From Helicobacter sp. 16-1353 (GTDB lineage Bacteria; Campylobacterota; Campylobacteria; Campylobacterales; Helicobacteraceae): a DNA stretch of 64,000 bases. Positions 33,622 to 42,493 of the stretch are shown here, in pieces; within the stretch, counting starts at the first letter, position 1, and each line of letters opens with the position of its first letter. The stretch lies in the NCBI RefSeq assembly GCF_003288815.1, contig NZ_NHYM01000001.1, forward strand, positions 124,001-188,000, in the 5' to 3' direction. A program made the position numbers and the translations under genes. Under the pieces are notes generated by a model, which had not been told where the DNA came from, did not search any database, and saw nothing but the letters and a program-made list of their open reading frames with translations.

Positions 33622-34125
33622 ATGGCAGAAGAGCAAAAGAATAAAAAAAGTAAAGTGGTTTTAATCATCATCATTGCACTTATTATAATTGCGATATTAC
33701 TTGGTGTGGCATTTTATTTTATGACAAAACAAAATACTACAAATACACCAGAAACTACGCCAACAAGCCAAGATATGAGCATAGGAACTGATGTAACACA
33801 AACAAATGCAAATTACATAAGGATTGGACCTATATACCAACTTGACCAATTTATTGTAAATCTACTTACGCAAAGTGGAAGAAGATATTTAAAAACTACA
33901 ATTGGGTTAGAGATGACTATGCCAGAATTGCAAAATGAGCTAAATTCCAAACGCGCTGCAATAAGAGATACTATCGTAGAAATATTATCATCGAAATCAC
34001 TCGAAGAAGTAAGCACAACAAGAGGTAAAGAAAAACTAAAAGAAGAAATAGTTCAAAGATTAAATGAATTTCTTGTTGATGGCAAGATTCGCAATGTTTT
34101 CTTTATAGATTTTGTGATTCAATGA
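33622..34125 (+). CDS. fliL: Flagellar basal body protein FliL
   Basis: 167 residues: one N-terminal membrane helix (VVLIIIIALIIIAILLGVAFYF, residues 12-35), a Thr/Ser linker, and the periplasmic FliL domain (YLKTTIGLEM and the end GKIRNVFFIDFVIQ). FliL surrounds the stator and supports torque. Its stop overlaps the acpS start (ATGA). Confidence 0.93.
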   Translation: MAEEQKNKKSKVVLIIIIALIIIAILLGVAFYFMTKQNTTNTPETTPTSQDMSIGTDVTQTNANYIRIGPIYQLDQFIVNLLTQSGRRYLKTTIGLEMTMPELQNELNSKRAAIRDTIVEILSSKSLEEVSTTRGKEKLKEEIVQRLNEFLVDGKIRNVFFIDFVIQ

Positions 34126-34829
34126 TTGGTGTAGATTTAGTTTCTACAAAAAGAATAGAATCCCTAGTAAATAAATATGGGGAAATATTTTTAAAAAAGA
34201 TTCTAAATAATGAAGAAATCGCACTAGTTAGAAATGATAATGGATTTAATATAAATAGAATAGCAGGTTTTTTTGCCACAAAAGAGGCACTTTCTAAAGC
34301 ATTGGGCTGTGGCATTGGGGGAGATTTAAGATTCCACGATATAACAATTTTTAAGGATTCTAAAAATGCTCCAAAAATTAAATTAGATAAAAATGTAATA
34401 CAATATTTCAATATAAAAGATATAGATGTTTCCATTAGTCACGATAATGGCTGTGCTATTTCATTTGTATTTGTTAAAAAAAATGAGGATAAAAGAATGG
34501 AAAATAATAATGAATATTTATTCTATCTAGAATCTAAGCTCTCTAAAGAAGATTTAATGATAATCAAATCAAAATTAGACACCTTACCCAAAAAAAGAGC
34601 TGATGAGATTGTATTTTTGGATTTAAAATCACCTATATTGGCATTGGTGCTTTCTCTTTGTTTTGGGATATTTGGTGTAGATAGATTCTATCAAGGGCGG
34701 ATTGGGCTTGGAGTCGCTAAACTTTTATTATCTTGGGCTCTTTTTCCTTGGATTATTATTGATTGGTTTTTAATTATGAGAAGTATAAAAAAAGATAATA
34801 TGGTAAAAATAATGGAATTTTTGGAGTAA
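34122..34829 (+). CDS. acpS: Holo-ACP synthase fused in frame to a TM2-domain membrane protein
   Basis: 235 residues. Residues 1-120 are AcpS: IGVDLV (Asp5) and KEALSKA (Glu55) bind Mg2+, and the domain has normal length. From Met126 a separate TM2-domain protein follows (FGVDRFYQG, residues 184-192, two helices). The join is A8 at 34476-34483; nine A would read FVKKK-stop, and Met126 at 34497 has its own GAGGA ribosome site. So two genes have probably been fused by one base, or there is an indel error. AcpS transfers the phosphopantetheine arm to ACP. Confidence 0.88.
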   Translation: MIGVDLVSTKRIESLVNKYGEIFLKKILNNEEIALVRNDNGFNINRIAGFFATKEALSKALGCGIGGDLRFHDITIFKDSKNAPKIKLDKNVIQYFNIKDIDVSISHDNGCAISFVFVKKNEDKRMENNNEYLFYLESKLSKEDLMIIKSKLDTLPKKRADEIVFLDLKSPILALVLSLCFGIFGVDRFYQGRIGLGVAKLLLSWALFPWIIIDWFLIMRSIKKDNMVKIMEFLE

Positions 34830-34875
34830 TCTATATGCTATTTTTTAGAGTAGATTACTTTGGATATTGCTTAAA

Positions 34876-35691
34876 TTAAATCTTTCTAGCCACAAATCCG
34901 CGAATAAAATTAGAGTAATCTCTATAAAAATCAATATATTTATAATTACTTAGATATTCTTGTATATATTCTTGGTCAAATCCAATCTCAAGACATAAAA
35001 ATGTTGGATTAAGATTTATTATCTTTTTTATAATCTCATCTCCATTTTTCCCGCCAAAAAGTGCGTCCTTAGGCTCATAACTTAGATTTTTAGGTATGGC
35101 ATAATCATTGTTGATATAAGGCGGATTAGATACGATTAAATCATTATTATTTCTCAATACACCATCTAATAAATTTGTCTTTACAAGTGATATTCTCTCT
35201 TTTAGATTCGGGATAATGGCGGATTTTAATTCTATATTTTTTCTTGCGATATTTAGTGCAGAAAGCGATATATCCGTTGCAATAACTTTCAAATCTTTAT
35301 GTAACATACAAAGCATTATACTAACAACCCCACTGCCAACGCCTATCTCAAATATTTGCTTAATATTATATTGCTTTATTACATTAGAAGTTTTAGTTAC
35401 TAATATCTCAGTTTCTGGTCTAGGTATCAATGCCCCTTCATCAATAAAAAAAGTTTGCGAAAAAAAACTAACTTGCTTTGTGATATATTCGATAGGGTAG
35501 CCCATATTTAGCAAATCAACCTGATTTAAAAGCTCTTTTAATGTATGGTTGGATACCTTTAAATCGTCATATAAATGCAAGAATATTCTATCTTTTTTTA
35601 ATATATTGCAAAGCAGAATCTCACATTCTAAAGACGCTCTATTACCTAATCTTTTTCTTTTTGCAATTTCTAAAACATCTTTTATCGACAT
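34876..35691 (-). CDS. prmC: Peptide chain release factor N5-glutamine methyltransferase
   Basis: 271 residues with SAM motif EIGVGSGVVSI (around 117-127) and the catalytic NPPYIN motif, then EPKDALFGGKNGDE. It methylates the GGQ glutamine of RF1/RF2. The start ATG at 35691 lies 2 bp after the stop of the M48 protease gene, so the five leftward genes to waaA form one transcription unit. Confidence 0.94.
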   Translation of the reverse strand: MSIKDVLEIAKRKRLGNRASLECEILLCNILKKDRIFLHLYDDLKVSNHTLKELLNQVDLLNMGYPIEYITKQVSFFSQTFFIDEGALIPRPETEILVTKTSNVIKQYNIKQIFEIGVGSGVVSIMLCMLHKDLKVIATDISLSALNIARKNIELKSAIIPNLKERISLVKTNLLDGVLRNNNDLIVSNPPYINNDYAIPKNLSYEPKDALFGGKNGDEIIKKIINLNPTFLCLEIGFDQEYIQEYLSNYKYIDFYRDYSNFIRGFVARKI

Positions 35692-35693
35692 AT

Positions 35694-36878
35694 CTAGCTA
35701 TTATAATCATAATTTAATGCTTTCAAACGCTCAATTAATGGCGGATGCGACATATAGAAAAAAATATAAATTTTATGAGAATATGGAAAAGCCTTATTTT
35801 CATTTATAAGTTTTACAAGTGCACTACCTAAATCTTGGGGATTTGTTAATGTAGAGCCAAAACTATCTGCTTTATACTCAGCCTTACGACTAAAATAATT
35901 AATAATAGGCATAAAATAAAAAGATATAAACGAAGATATAAGCACCAAAACACAAATAGTAGTAGCACCATTTCTAGGAAAATTATCAAAAATCATATTT
36001 GGCAGATTCCCCACAATAAAAAATAAAACAAATAGCACAACTGCCATAATAAAAATATTTTTTAGTAAATCTTTATGTTTAAAATGAGCCAACTCATGCC
36101 CCAAAATCGCCAAAAGCTCATTTTGTGTAATCTTAGAGAGCAATGTATCAAATAGCACAACTCTTTTACTTTTCCCAAGTCCGCCAAAATACGCATTCAA
36201 CCTACCATCTCTTTTACTTGCGTCCATAACAAAGATTCCATTTGCCTTAAAGCCCACGCTATCCATCATTTGTGTTATTTTTGATTTTAGATTCTCATCA
36301 TCTAAAGGGGTGAATTTATTAAAAAGTGGTGCGATTATAGTTGGGTAAATGATATTTGCCAAAATTGCAATGATAAACAAAAATAAGAATCCAAAAATCC
36401 ACCAATTAGCAATATTTTGTATTAGATAGATTAGCACACTTGATAGGATTCCAGCTATTACAATCATCATTAATAAAGATTTTAATGTATCAATTATATA
36501 TAGTTTAATGGTGCTTTTACTAAAGCCAAAACCTTTATCAATAACCAATTTTTTATAGGATTCTAATGGCAGAGTAAGAACGGCATTTATAAGTAGAAAT
36601 AAAATAACAAATAAAATTTGATTTATAAACCCATCGCCAAGTAGCATATAAATCATAGATAAACCAAAATTAATCCAAAATATAAATAGGATTCCACTAA
36701 AAATGCTCTCAAAAATATGAAAATATTGGCATATGATTGCATAATCTTTAGCAATATTAAAATCATTTTTATTTAGGATTGCAACTTTATTATTATGTTT
36801 GATGTGGTTAATTTGCAATAATGCGATAATGCAAACAGGAAATGTATAAAATAAAATAAATAAAATGCTAAGTATCAT
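35694..36878 (-). CDS. M48 family CAAX-protease-like metalloprotease
   Basis: 394 residues, several membrane helices, and the zinc motif GHELAHFKH with the downstream third ligand in EYKADSFG. This is the Ste24/HtpX group; length and N-terminal DUF-type domain fit the M48A branch. Bacterial members are quality-control or membrane-protein proteases; the substrate is unknown. Confidence 0.85.
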   Translation of the reverse strand: MILSILFILFYTFPVCIIALLQINHIKHNNKVAILNKNDFNIAKDYAIICQYFHIFESIFSGILFIFWINFGLSMIYMLLGDGFINQILFVILFLLINAVLTLPLESYKKLVIDKGFGFSKSTIKLYIIDTLKSLLMMIVIAGILSSVLIYLIQNIANWWIFGFLFLFIIAILANIIYPTIIAPLFNKFTPLDDENLKSKITQMMDSVGFKANGIFVMDASKRDGRLNAYFGGLGKSKRVVLFDTLLSKITQNELLAILGHELAHFKHKDLLKNIFIMAVVLFVLFFIVGNLPNMIFDNFPRNGATTICVLVLISSFISFYFMPIINYFSRKAEYKADSFGSTLTNPQDLGSALVKLINENKAFPYSHKIYIFFYMSHPPLIERLKALNYDYNS

Positions 36879-36891
36879 AAATCACCTTTAT

Positions 36892-37713
36892 TTAATGTTG
36901 TAGTTTTTTAATACCTTTTTTTCTAACAAAATATAAAAACAAAATTGAAATTAATAATGTTATTATAGATAATATTTGCCCCATTGAGATTCCATAAAAA
37001 TATCCCATTTGAGAATCTGCCTCTCTAAAAAATTCCACAAAGAATCTAGCAATGGAATAAAATAGCATATAAAGCCCTATTAACTCGCCTTGAAATTTGA
37101 CTTTATGGCGAATAAAAAATAATATAATAAATACACAGAATCCCTCTAAAAATGCTTCATAAAGTTGGCTGGGATGGACTAATTTATCATTTACTAAGAT
37201 TCCAATTTTTAGTGTAGTTTCTCTGCCGATTAATTCTTGATTTAGAAAATTTCCAATTCTACCTAAAATATACCCCAAAGGAAGTGCTATAGCAGTAGAA
37301 TCCATCAATAAAAATATTGATTTTTTATATCTTTTAGCATATATAAAAGTCCCAAGAATAAACCCAAAAACTGCTCCGTGATAGCTCATACCGCTAATAC
37401 CTACAAATTTACCATTTACAAATGGATTAAACATCTCCCAAGGGTGGGTTAGATAATAAATCGTATTTGGGTCATAAATGAGAATATATCCTATTCTAGC
37501 TCCCAATATTATGCCTATTTCAGCATATATAAAAAATATCTCTAGTTCATTATTTGTTATTGGATATTTATCTTTTTTTATAAAATATTTCACTGCTAAA
37601 AGCCCGACTATCAAAGCAGATACATAAAAGATTCCATACCAATAGACATTGAATCCAAATATACTTATTGCCACTCTATCCATATTTTGATAGATTAGAT
37701 TCCAGCTATTCAT
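36892..37713 (-). CDS. lgt: Prolipoprotein diacylglyceryl transferase
   Basis: 273 residues with seven hydrophobic helices and the Lgt signature GRIGNFLNQELIG plus SYHGAVFG (conserved His). It adds diacylglycerol to the lipobox Cys of lipoprotein precursors in the inner membrane. Its start overlaps the preceding hypothetical gene by 8 bp. The lgt-rluA-waaA order is that of H. pylori. Confidence 0.95.
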   Translation of the reverse strand: MNSWNLIYQNMDRVAISIFGFNVYWYGIFYVSALIVGLLAVKYFIKKDKYPITNNELEIFFIYAEIGIILGARIGYILIYDPNTIYYLTHPWEMFNPFVNGKFVGISGMSYHGAVFGFILGTFIYAKRYKKSIFLLMDSTAIALPLGYILGRIGNFLNQELIGRETTLKIGILVNDKLVHPSQLYEAFLEGFCVFIILFFIRHKVKFQGELIGLYMLFYSIARFFVEFFREADSQMGYFYGISMGQILSIITLLISILFLYFVRKKGIKKLQH

Positions 37714-38014
37714 ACTCTTTTATCTTTACATCAAATAATTTATGAAAATCCGCATATTGCAAAAAGTTATACAATCTAGCATTGCTTACAATAATATTTA
37801 TATTTAATTTATTTATATCTTTTAATTTCAATATATATCCTAAAATATATGCATCTATGGAATCTGCATTTACAAAATAAAATGTAATATTAGTAATATT
37901 CTCAATATTGCTTTTAATAAAATACTTTACTTCCATATATTCATCATAATTATTCATTTTTCCATTTAATAGAAATTCTAAATTCTTATCTATTAATCTT
38001 TTAGATATTTCCAA
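37706..38014 (-). CDS. Small hypothetical protein, possible STAS-like fold
   Basis: 102 residues, cytoplasmic, low in cysteine. The pattern IDAYILGYILKLKDINKLNINIIVSNARLYNFLQ recalls STAS/SpoIIAA domains (key: ITFYFVNADSIDAYI then LN-INIIVSNA). It overlaps the pseudouridine synthase by 22 bp and lgt by 8 bp. Family assignment is only a suggestion. Confidence 0.55.
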   Translation of the reverse strand: MEISKRLIDKNLEFLLNGKMNNYDEYMEVKYFIKSNIENITNITFYFVNADSIDAYILGYILKLKDINKLNINIIVSNARLYNFLQYADFHKLFDVKIKEYE

Positions 38015-38724
38015 AAATCACCTTCTTTAGCACAAAATTCATAATCAAACAATTTTATTTTATAGCTATGCAACATTAATCGCTCATAGGGAATCTTACC
38101 ATAAAGATTATCACCTAAAATCGGGTGGTTTATATCATTTAAATGAACTCTTATTTGATGTGTTCTACCTGTTTTTATAACCACCTTAAGCAATGTATTT
38201 TTATTGATAATCCTTAAAGGTGAAATGGAAGTTATTGCTTTTTTGCCAAATTTATAATCAATCTTACTTGTGGCATAACTACCCTTTTTAGTCATTATGG
38301 GCTTAGTTATCGTAGAATCTTCTGCAACTATTCCTTTTACTAATGCCAAATATTCCTTATAAACTATTTCATTCTTAAACTCTTTTATGGCATTTTCCCT
38401 AAAATCCCCATTTTCTTTTGTAAGCAAAACAACCCCACTTGTATGCTTATCAAGACGATTTAATAAAACCCAAGATTTATAAATATTCTCCAAATCATAG
38501 CTATCAAAAAATGCTGGTTTATTTATAGCTAGGATATATTCATCTTCAAAAATAATTTTTGGAGATTCTATATTGATGATTTTTAGTTTTATATTAGGAG
38601 AGATAATTTGGCTTGCTTTTAATTTCACACCATTTGAATAAACAAGCCCCAAATCAAGCATTTCTTTAGCTTTTCTATGTGATATATTTTCTTTTAATGA
38701 TAGGATTTTATAGGCTTTTTCCAT
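37993..38724 (-). CDS. RNA pseudouridine synthase, RluA family
   Basis: 243 residues. N-terminal S4-like part (SLKENISHRKAKEMLDLGLVYSNG) then the catalytic NRLDKHTSGVVLL with Asp and GRTHQIRVHL. RluA-type enzymes isomerise uridines in rRNA or tRNA. The exact site is unknown. It corresponds to the gene next to waaA in H. pylori (HP0956). Confidence 0.88.
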   Translation of the reverse strand: MEKAYKILSLKENISHRKAKEMLDLGLVYSNGVKLKASQIISPNIKLKIINIESPKIIFEDEYILAINKPAFFDSYDLENIYKSWVLLNRLDKHTSGVVLLTKENGDFRENAIKEFKNEIVYKEYLALVKGIVAEDSTITKPIMTKKGSYATSKIDYKFGKKAITSISPLRIINKNTLLKVVIKTGRTHQIRVHLNDINHPILGDNLYGKIPYERLMLHSYKIKLFDYEFCAKEGDFWKYLKD

Positions 38725-38728
38725 CGTT

Positions 38729-39886
38729 TTACTTTATGTATTGAAGTGCCAATTCTAGCTTGGAATCTTGATTTTTGATATAACTTTTTGGAAGAGATTC
38801 TATATTTTGCAAGGATTCTATTAATTCACTAGCTTTTATAATCTTATAACCTTCAATTAAATCAAATAAAGCATATTGATTAAAAATATATGTTCCACTT
38901 AGAATTTTTGTATGAAAAAACGCACATTCTAAAGGATTATGTCCGCCCACTTTTACAAAGCTACCGCCCAAAATCACGCAATCAGCGATATTGTAGATAT
39001 TTATTAATTCGCCAAGTTTATCAATAAGAATGATTTGATAGTCATAATTCATTCCCACTTCGCTAAATTTGGCACTTTTTAGTGGATAGTTTTGCAATAT
39101 TTCCCAAACCTCCTCAAATCTCTCAGGGTGGCGAGGAGCGATAATTAAGCGATGTTTGTTAGAATCTCTAAATACATTTATATAACTTGAGATAATCATC
39201 TCCTCCTCGCCTTTATGTGTGCTAGCGGCGAAAATTAATTCTCCATCAAATTTTGGTAATTCTTTTGTAATATGAAAAGAATTTAAAGCTTTTATATTGC
39301 CAAAAACCTCTATATTTTTTGCACCAAGATTTGATAATCTCTCCTTATCTGCTTCCATTTGACATAAAACAACATCAATTTGTTTGAAAATCTGCTTATA
39401 GAAAAATGCTACTTTTTTATATTTTGGAAATGATTTTGATGAGATTCTGGCATTAAGCAATATTGTTTTCGCACCTCTCCTTTTTGCACAATAAAATAAC
39501 ATATACCAAAGTTCAGCCTCTAAAACAATCAATCTTTTTATATTTTTTGGCATTAGAAATGGGATAAAAATCTCAAAAGGTAAATAATATATTTTTATAG
39601 TTGGTTTTGCTCCAAAAAGCTCTACTGCTCTTTTATAGCCGGTATTTGTAATAGTTGATAAAATAATGCGTTCATCAATATTATTTATCAAAGATTCGAG
39701 TGAATTTATCTCGCCTAGCGAACAAGCGTGAATCCACACATCGCCACTAAATGGCGGATTCCTTAGAAAGAATCTCGCTGGAATGGAATCTTTATATTTC
39801 GGCTTAAATATAGATAGAAAGATTAAAATAGGTAAAGAAATAATATATAAAATGCCACATAGAATCCAATAAATAGTGGCAAACAT
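38729..39886 (-). CDS. waaA: Kdo transferase
   Basis: 385 residues with an N-terminal membrane helix, GDVWIHACSLGEIN (catalytic Glu, the GT30 acceptor site) and the C-terminal VKVGGHNPLECAFF donor site. WaaA adds Kdo to lipid A in the cytoplasm-facing inner membrane. It follows flgZ by 17 bp. Confidence 0.93.
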   Translation of the reverse strand: MFATIYWILCGILYIISLPILIFLSIFKPKYKDSIPARFFLRNPPFSGDVWIHACSLGEINSLESLINNIDERIILSTITNTGYKRAVELFGAKPTIKIYYLPFEIFIPFLMPKNIKRLIVLEAELWYMLFYCAKRRGAKTILLNARISSKSFPKYKKVAFFYKQIFKQIDVVLCQMEADKERLSNLGAKNIEVFGNIKALNSFHITKELPKFDGELIFAASTHKGEEEMIISSYINVFRDSNKHRLIIAPRHPERFEEVWEILQNYPLKSAKFSEVGMNYDYQIILIDKLGELINIYNIADCVILGGSFVKVGGHNPLECAFFHTKILSGTYIFNQYALFDLIEGYKIIKASELIESLQNIESLPKSYIKNQDSKLELALQYIK

Positions 39887-39903
39887 TCGCTTTTAATACC
39901 TAA

Positions 39904-40608
39904 TTATTCTTGTATATATAGGATTCTGCCACAATGAGGGCAAGTAACAATATCATCTGATTTTAATAATTCACTATAAACCTTATCATTAATCCTAATA
40001 AAACACCCGCTACAAGCTTGTTTTTTGACCACAACAACACTTGTATCTTTAGCCCATTTTCGTATTTTTTCATAAAACACAAGGACTTTATTATCTATAC
40101 TTTTTGCAAGTTTTTCCTTGCTATCAAATATCTTTTGTAATTCTAATTTGATTTTTGCTGTCTTTTTCTGCACTTCTATTTTTGTTTCTTCAATGTCTTT
40201 AGTGGCTAGTTCTATTGCCTGTAATAGCTCTTTTTCTTTATCCTTAATAGCTTCAAGTTCTTTTTCTAATCTAGATATTTCTTCATTTGCAAATGCGATT
40301 TTCTCTTTAGCAAGACCATTTTCAGCATCAAGTGCTCGTAGCTCATACTCACTTTTAACATTGGCTATTTTTTTATCGATTTGGGCTAATTTCTCACTAT
40401 TTTCATTAATCAAAAGTTCATTATTTGCTATCTCAAGCTTTATTCTTTTGGTATCAGTTTTTAGCGATTCTAACTCATCTTGAGACTGCATTTGTAATTT
40501 AATCTTTATATTTACCTCATCTTCAATCTCTGCTATTTGTGGCTCTAATTTTGTAGCCTCTTTGTCTATTTTTGATAGTTTTATTAAATTTTGCAAATCT
40601 TTATTCAT
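39904..40608 (-). CDS. flgZ: Flagellar RpoN chaperone FlgZ-like coiled-coil zinc protein
   Basis: 234 residues: long coiled coil (1-180) then a zinc ribbon CSGC-x22-CPHC around residues 198-226. H. pylori HP0958 (FlgZ) has this architecture, stabilises sigma-54 and binds flaA mRNA, and lies between waaA and the Nif3 gene, as here. rpoN is at 51576 in this window, so the two partners are 11 kb apart. Confidence 0.88.
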   Translation of the reverse strand: MNKDLQNLIKLSKIDKEATKLEPQIAEIEDEVNIKIKLQMQSQDELESLKTDTKRIKLEIANNELLINENSEKLAQIDKKIANVKSEYELRALDAENGLAKEKIAFANEEISRLEKELEAIKDKEKELLQAIELATKDIEETKIEVQKKTAKIKLELQKIFDSKEKLAKSIDNKVLVFYEKIRKWAKDTSVVVVKKQACSGCFIRINDKVYSELLKSDDIVTCPHCGRILYIQE

Positions 40609-40617
40609 ATATTTCCT

Positions 40618-41553
40618 TTAATTAAAGATGAATGGATTTTGTGAATCTAGTATTATAGCGTTATAGTGAATCTTTTTCAAATAAGGATATAGAATCCGCC
40701 CAAATTCGCACTCGGAGTTATAATGCCCCACATCGATTATGGAGACGCCCAAACTTTGAAATTTCATTGCGTCGTGGTATTTCACATCGCCAGTGATTAT
40801 TAAATCGACTTCTAGCCCCACGCACTCGCTTATCCCAGCCCCGCAAACTACGGCGATTTTGCTTATTTTGTTCGTCGCTTTGGTGATTTTTATGGTGGAA
40901 TTTATGCGGGATTTTATGTGAGTGGCGATAGATTCTAGGCTTTTGGATTTAGATTCCAAAATAATTGCGATATTTTCGCTTTTTATTTGTTTAAAATCTT
41001 TTAAATCTAAGACTTTATCCACGAAATATTTATTTAAGTGCGTTTTGTCAAAGTTCGTGTGAAGGGCGATTAGAGCGATATTTTTTTTGATTAGAATCTC
41101 AATTATATTGCTTGGATAGCTCTTAAAATCTAGGGATTTTAGGGGAGAAAAAATAAGCGGGTGGTGGGTTACTAAAAGCGAATTTGGCTCTAAATTTAGA
41201 GCGATTTCTTTTGTCGCCTCTAGGCTTAGATAAATGTGGCTTATTTTAGAATCCAAATTCCCAATTATAAGCCCGGAGTTATCCCAAGATTCTTGCAATT
41301 CAAATGGCGAGATAGAATCTAGAATCTTGTAGATTTCGCCGAGTGTTAGGGGATTTATAGCGGATTTTAGATTCTTAAAGTTTGCGGATTTTAGATTCGC
41401 GGAATCTGGATTTAGAGAATCTAGATTCTGCCCTAGATTCTGTGATTTCGTGGAATCTTTTGGCTTTTTTGCAAGATTTGCCGCTAATTTTGTAGAATCT
41501 GCAGAATCTAGATTCGCCGATTTTTTCGCATTTTTAACGCCCTTACCTCGCAT
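40618..41553 (-). CDS. Nif3/YbgI family protein with repeat-derived N-terminal extension
   Basis: 311 residues. The Nif3 domain starts at about residue 69 ([11 protein letters not shown]), with metal motifs LVTHHPLIF and HTNFD, and GHYNSE near the end. The preceding 68 residues ([23 protein letters not shown]) are encoded by GATTC/GAATC words and have no ATG, GTG or TTG after Met1, so the extension must be translated if the gene is read. The function of Nif3 proteins is unclear (metal-dependent hydrolase fold). The start overlaps glyQ by 11 bp. Confidence 0.85.
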   Translation of the reverse strand: MRGKGVKNAKKSANLDSADSTKLAANLAKKPKDSTKSQNLGQNLDSLNPDSANLKSANFKNLKSAINPLTLGEIYKILDSISPFELQESWDNSGLIIGNLDSKISHIYLSLEATKEIALNLEPNSLLVTHHPLIFSPLKSLDFKSYPSNIIEILIKKNIALIALHTNFDKTHLNKYFVDKVLDLKDFKQIKSENIAIILESKSKSLESIATHIKSRINSTIKITKATNKISKIAVVCGAGISECVGLEVDLIITGDVKYHDAMKFQSLGVSIIDVGHYNSECEFGRILYPYLKKIHYNAIILDSQNPFIFN

Positions 41554-42430
41554 TTACTCGCTCCTCTCTTTGGGATTCCTGCTCCTTATACATACTCGCA
41601 CACGCCTTGGCAAGCTCCCTAATCTTAAGGATATAATTCTGCCTCTGCGTCACTGAAATCGCCCCTCTTGCATCAAGCATATTAAAAAAATGTGAGCTAA
41701 ACATCGTGCAGTCATACGCTGGGAGCGGAAGAGCGGCTTCTAGGGCATTTTTTGCCTCATTTTGCATTTGCTCGAAAAGTGAAAATAGCATTTTGGTATC
41801 AGCCACCTCAAAATTATATTTTGAAAACTCCCATTCGCCCTCCTTATGCACCTCAGCGTATTTTACGCTTTTTCCATTATAAGAGCTAAACTCAATATCA
41901 AAGATAGATTCCACGCCTTGGATATACATCGCAAGTCGCTCCACGCCGTAAGTTATCTCAATCGGCACAGGGAAGCACTCTAAACCGCCCACTTGTTGAA
42001 AATATGTAAATTGCGTGATTTCCATACCATCAAGCCACACTTCCCAGCCAAGTCCCCACGCACCAAGCGTTGGGCTTTCCCAGTTATCTTCGATAAATCG
42101 CACATCATGCTTATTCGTATCAATCCCCAAATGCCGCAAACTCTCCAAATACAGCTCTTGGATATTTTCCGGGCTGGGCTTGATTAAAACTTGGAATTGA
42201 TAGTAGCTGCCAAGTCGATTTGGATTTTCCCCATATCTGCCGTCTGTCGGGCGTCTGGAGGGGGCGACATATGCCACATTCCACTCTTTGGAATCTAGGC
42301 TTCTAAGCAAAGTCGCTGGGTGGAAAGTCCCCGCACCTGCTGGTATATCGTAGGGTTGGAGTAATAACGCCCCTTGATTTTTCCAAAATTCTTGGAGTTT
42401 TAAAAGTATGTCGCTAAAAGATAATTTCAT
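41543..42430 (-). CDS. glyQ: Glycyl-tRNA synthetase alpha chain
   Basis: 295 residues, class II core: [21 protein letters not shown] and [16 protein letters not shown]. The catalytic subunit of the bacterial alpha2-beta2 enzyme; glyS is not in the window. The end [12 protein letters not shown] is slightly longer than usual. Order with the Nif3 gene matches H. pylori (HP0959-HP0960). Confidence 0.96.
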   Translation of the reverse strand: MKLSFSDILLKLQEFWKNQGALLLQPYDIPAGAGTFHPATLLRSLDSKEWNVAYVAPSRRPTDGRYGENPNRLGSYYQFQVLIKPSPENIQELYLESLRHLGIDTNKHDVRFIEDNWESPTLGAWGLGWEVWLDGMEITQFTYFQQVGGLECFPVPIEITYGVERLAMYIQGVESIFDIEFSSYNGKSVKYAEVHKEGEWEFSKYNFEVADTKMLFSLFEQMQNEAKNALEAALPLPAYDCTMFSSHFFNMLDARGAISVTQRQNYILKIRELAKACASMYKEQESQREERVNAR

Positions 42431-42493
42431 ATTTTTCCTTAATTTACTTGTATGGAATCTGTAAAATTTCCATAAATTATAGAGTTTCTCTTA

